A stretch of 64,000 nucleotides of DNA from Litoreibacter halocynthiae (GTDB taxonomy: Bacteria; Pseudomonadota; Alphaproteobacteria; Rhodobacterales; Rhodobacteraceae). Below the pieces are notes generated by a model. That model had not been told where the DNA came from. It did no database searches and saw nothing but the letters and a program-made list of their open reading frames with translations. The stretch lies in contig NZ_SOBH01000002.1 of the NCBI RefSeq assembly GCF_004365635.1, positions 558,001 through 622,000 of the forward strand. Direction: 5' to 3'. The position numbers and the translations under genes were made by a program. Of this stretch, positions 62,760-64,000 are shown piece by piece (the first letter of the stretch is position 1; each line of letters opens with the position of its first letter).

Positions 62760-64000
62760 CTAGGCAGAAACAGGGTGCTCGACTTCGGCAAGCACCTGAT
62801 CAAGCGTGATCGTAATCATATCCACATCCTCGGCCTCAATGGTCAACGGCGTGCGTATCTTCAGGATATTGTCCTTGGGGCCTTCACTCCCAATCAGGAT
62901 ACGGTGATCGCGCATACGGTTTTTGACATATGAGCAGATCGCCGTGGCCTCGGTGCCGTCGGGATTGATTAGCTCCACCCCCAAAAACAGACCCATCCCG
63001 CGCACGTCACCAACGCAAGCGTATTTCCGCTGCAGCGCTTGCAGCCCGCTCAAAAGCCGCCCGCCCATCACGCGAGCATTTTCCTGCAGGCCTTCGTCAT
63101 CGACAATATCCAACACCTCCTTGCCCACCCGACAAGACAAGGTGGAGCCACCGAAAGTCGAGAAGAATTCGATCCCGTTGTCGAAGCTTTGCGCAATTTC
63201 CCTGGTCGTGACCAACACACCCAACGGATGCCCGTTGCCGATTGGTTTTCCCATCACAACGATATCGGGCAGCGCGCCTTGATGCTCGAAACCGAAGTAA
63301 AATTCGCCCAGCCGACCAAGCCCTGTTTGCACTTCGTCCGCGATGCAGACACCGCCCGCAGCGCGGATTTTTTCATAGACGGCGGCCAAGTAGCCCTTGG
63401 GGGGAATGATCTGTCCGCCGACCGACGGGAAGGTCTCGGCGATGAAGCCTGCCAACCCGTGCCCTTTACGGTGCAACGCAGCAATCGCCGGATCGACCAG
63501 ATCAGCATATTTCTGCGCGCGATCCGGATCATCGCGCCGGTATGAACCACGGTAATCATCGGCAACTTCCACCAGCTCGACCCAATCAGCCTGCCCTACT
63601 CCGCCGGGTTTGTTGAACTTGTAGGCAGAGATACAAATCGCGCCGGTCGTGTTCCCGTGATAGCCATGATCAGGCGTGACCATGCCCTTGGCACCTGTGT
63701 GCGCCCGGGCCAAGCGCAGGGCCAACTCGTTGGCTTCGCTGCCGGAATTCACGAAGAAGCAGACCTCAAAACTCTTGGGTAGTTTCGACAGTATCTTGTC
63801 TGCAAAGGCAGTTTGCGCAGGATGCAAATAGCGGGTGTTAGAGTTAATTCTTTTCAGCTGGTCAGCGGCGACCTCCTGAATGCGTGGGTGGGCGTGCCCG
63901 ACATGCGGCACGTTGTTGTAGGCGTCCAAATAAGGACGCCCCCATTCGTCAAACAAGTGATGCTGCCAGCCGCGGACCAGCATCAACGGATCGTCATAAG
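62760..64000 (-). CDS. Class III PLP-dependent aminotransferase (runs off the window)
   Basis: At least 413 codons of an aspartate aminotransferase-fold enzyme. The frame runs unbroken to the right window edge (…YDDPLMLVRGWQHHLFDEWGRPYLDAYNNVPHVGHAHPRI), so the start is outside; a TTG at 63986 is just an internal Leu codon. GGVCIADEVQTGLGRLG (PLP Asp) and VMGKPIGNGHPLGVLV (PLP Lys) identify class III. The RxxYLDAYNNVxxVGHxHP start resembles the ethanolamine-phosphate phospholyase-like and AGXT2-like group, often the last domain of larger proteins. Confidence 0.9.
   Translation of the reverse strand, partial: YDDPLMLVRGWQHHLFDEWGRPYLDAYNNVPHVGHAHPRIQEVAADQLKRINSNTRYLHPAQTAFADKILSKLPKSFEVCFFVNSGSEANELALRLARAHTGAKGMVTPDHGYHGNTTGAICISAYKFNKPGGVGQADWVELVEVADDYRGSYRRDDPDRAQKYADLVDPAIAALHRKGHGLAGFIAETFPSVGGQIIPPKGYLAAVYEKIRAAGGVCIADEVQTGLGRLGEFYFGFEHQGALPDIVVMGKPIGNGHPLGVLVTTREIAQSFDNGIEFFSTFGGSTLSCRVGKEVLDIVDDEGLQENARVMGGRLLSGLQALQRKYACVGDVRGMGLFLGVELINPDGTEATAICSYVKNRMRDHRILIGSEGPKDNILKIRTPLTIEAEDVDMITITLDQVLAEVEHPVSA

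Overview
The window comes from the chromosome of an alphaproteobacterium, most likely a marine member of the Rhodobacterales (Roseobacter group). The evidence is the split b/b' F0 ATP synthase subunits, a MipZ division regulator, a DUF1523 protein, an ALDH16-type double aldehyde dehydrogenase, a Tat-type nosRZDFYLX denitrification operon with an NnrR-like box, GC-rich sequence with many ATGA gene overlaps, and Rrf2/ArsR control elements typical of that group. No tRNA, rRNA, insertion sequence, prophage or CRISPR array was seen. The gene content is chromosomal, with housekeeping blocks alternating with accessory metabolic operons.

Layout. 1-7.5 kb: the 5' end of ileS (minus), a secreted orphan, an NsrR-like Rrf2 regulator divergent from a 57-aa membrane peptide and a truncated haemoglobin, a flavin monooxygenase, the ycjX/ycjF-like pair and truA. 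7.7-14.1 kb: an ABC exporter, rpe, and a deoC-ALDH16 deoxyribose operon. 14.1-21.7 kb: a nine-gene minus-strand operon that pairs a TelA-like coiled-coil protein and an unusual AAA+ ATPase with DUF1523 and several membrane or unknown proteins; I consider it the best candidate for an undescribed system. 21.8-25.3 kb: an esterase, then an ECF sigma factor coupled to a membrane-anchored vWA protein. 25.3-27.8 kb: the F0 operon atpI-B-E-X-F. 28-31.4 kb: an ArsR regulator, an EamA exporter, a LysR regulator and two tandem membrane paralogues.

31.5-39.5 kb: the ffh...rpsP...rimM-trmD and rplS-rpmE translation genes, interrupted by two GNAT genes, chorismate mutase, bluB, an EVE-domain gene and a 48-aa ORF. 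39.9-41 kb: mipZ and a small membrane protein. 41.2-50.4 kb: a nitrous oxide reductase operon (a Cys-rich leader gene, nosR, Z, D, F, Y, L, X) read leftwards from an NnrR/FNR-type box. 50.6-52.5 kb: a LysR regulator and a DUF481 outer-membrane barrel.

52.6-62.7 kb: a divergent amino-sugar locus. Leftward: murQ, an ABC sugar importer and a Gfo/Idh/MocA oxidoreductase. Rightward: a BadF-type sugar kinase, a GntR regulator, a SIS-domain deaminase and nagA. Between them lie two nearly identical inverted boxes made of GGTATT direct repeats. Together the genes would import GlcNAc, MurNAc or their oligomers, phosphorylate them, remove the lactyl ether (MurQ), deacetylate (NagA) and deaminate (SIS). 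The window ends inside a class III aminotransferase gene (minus).
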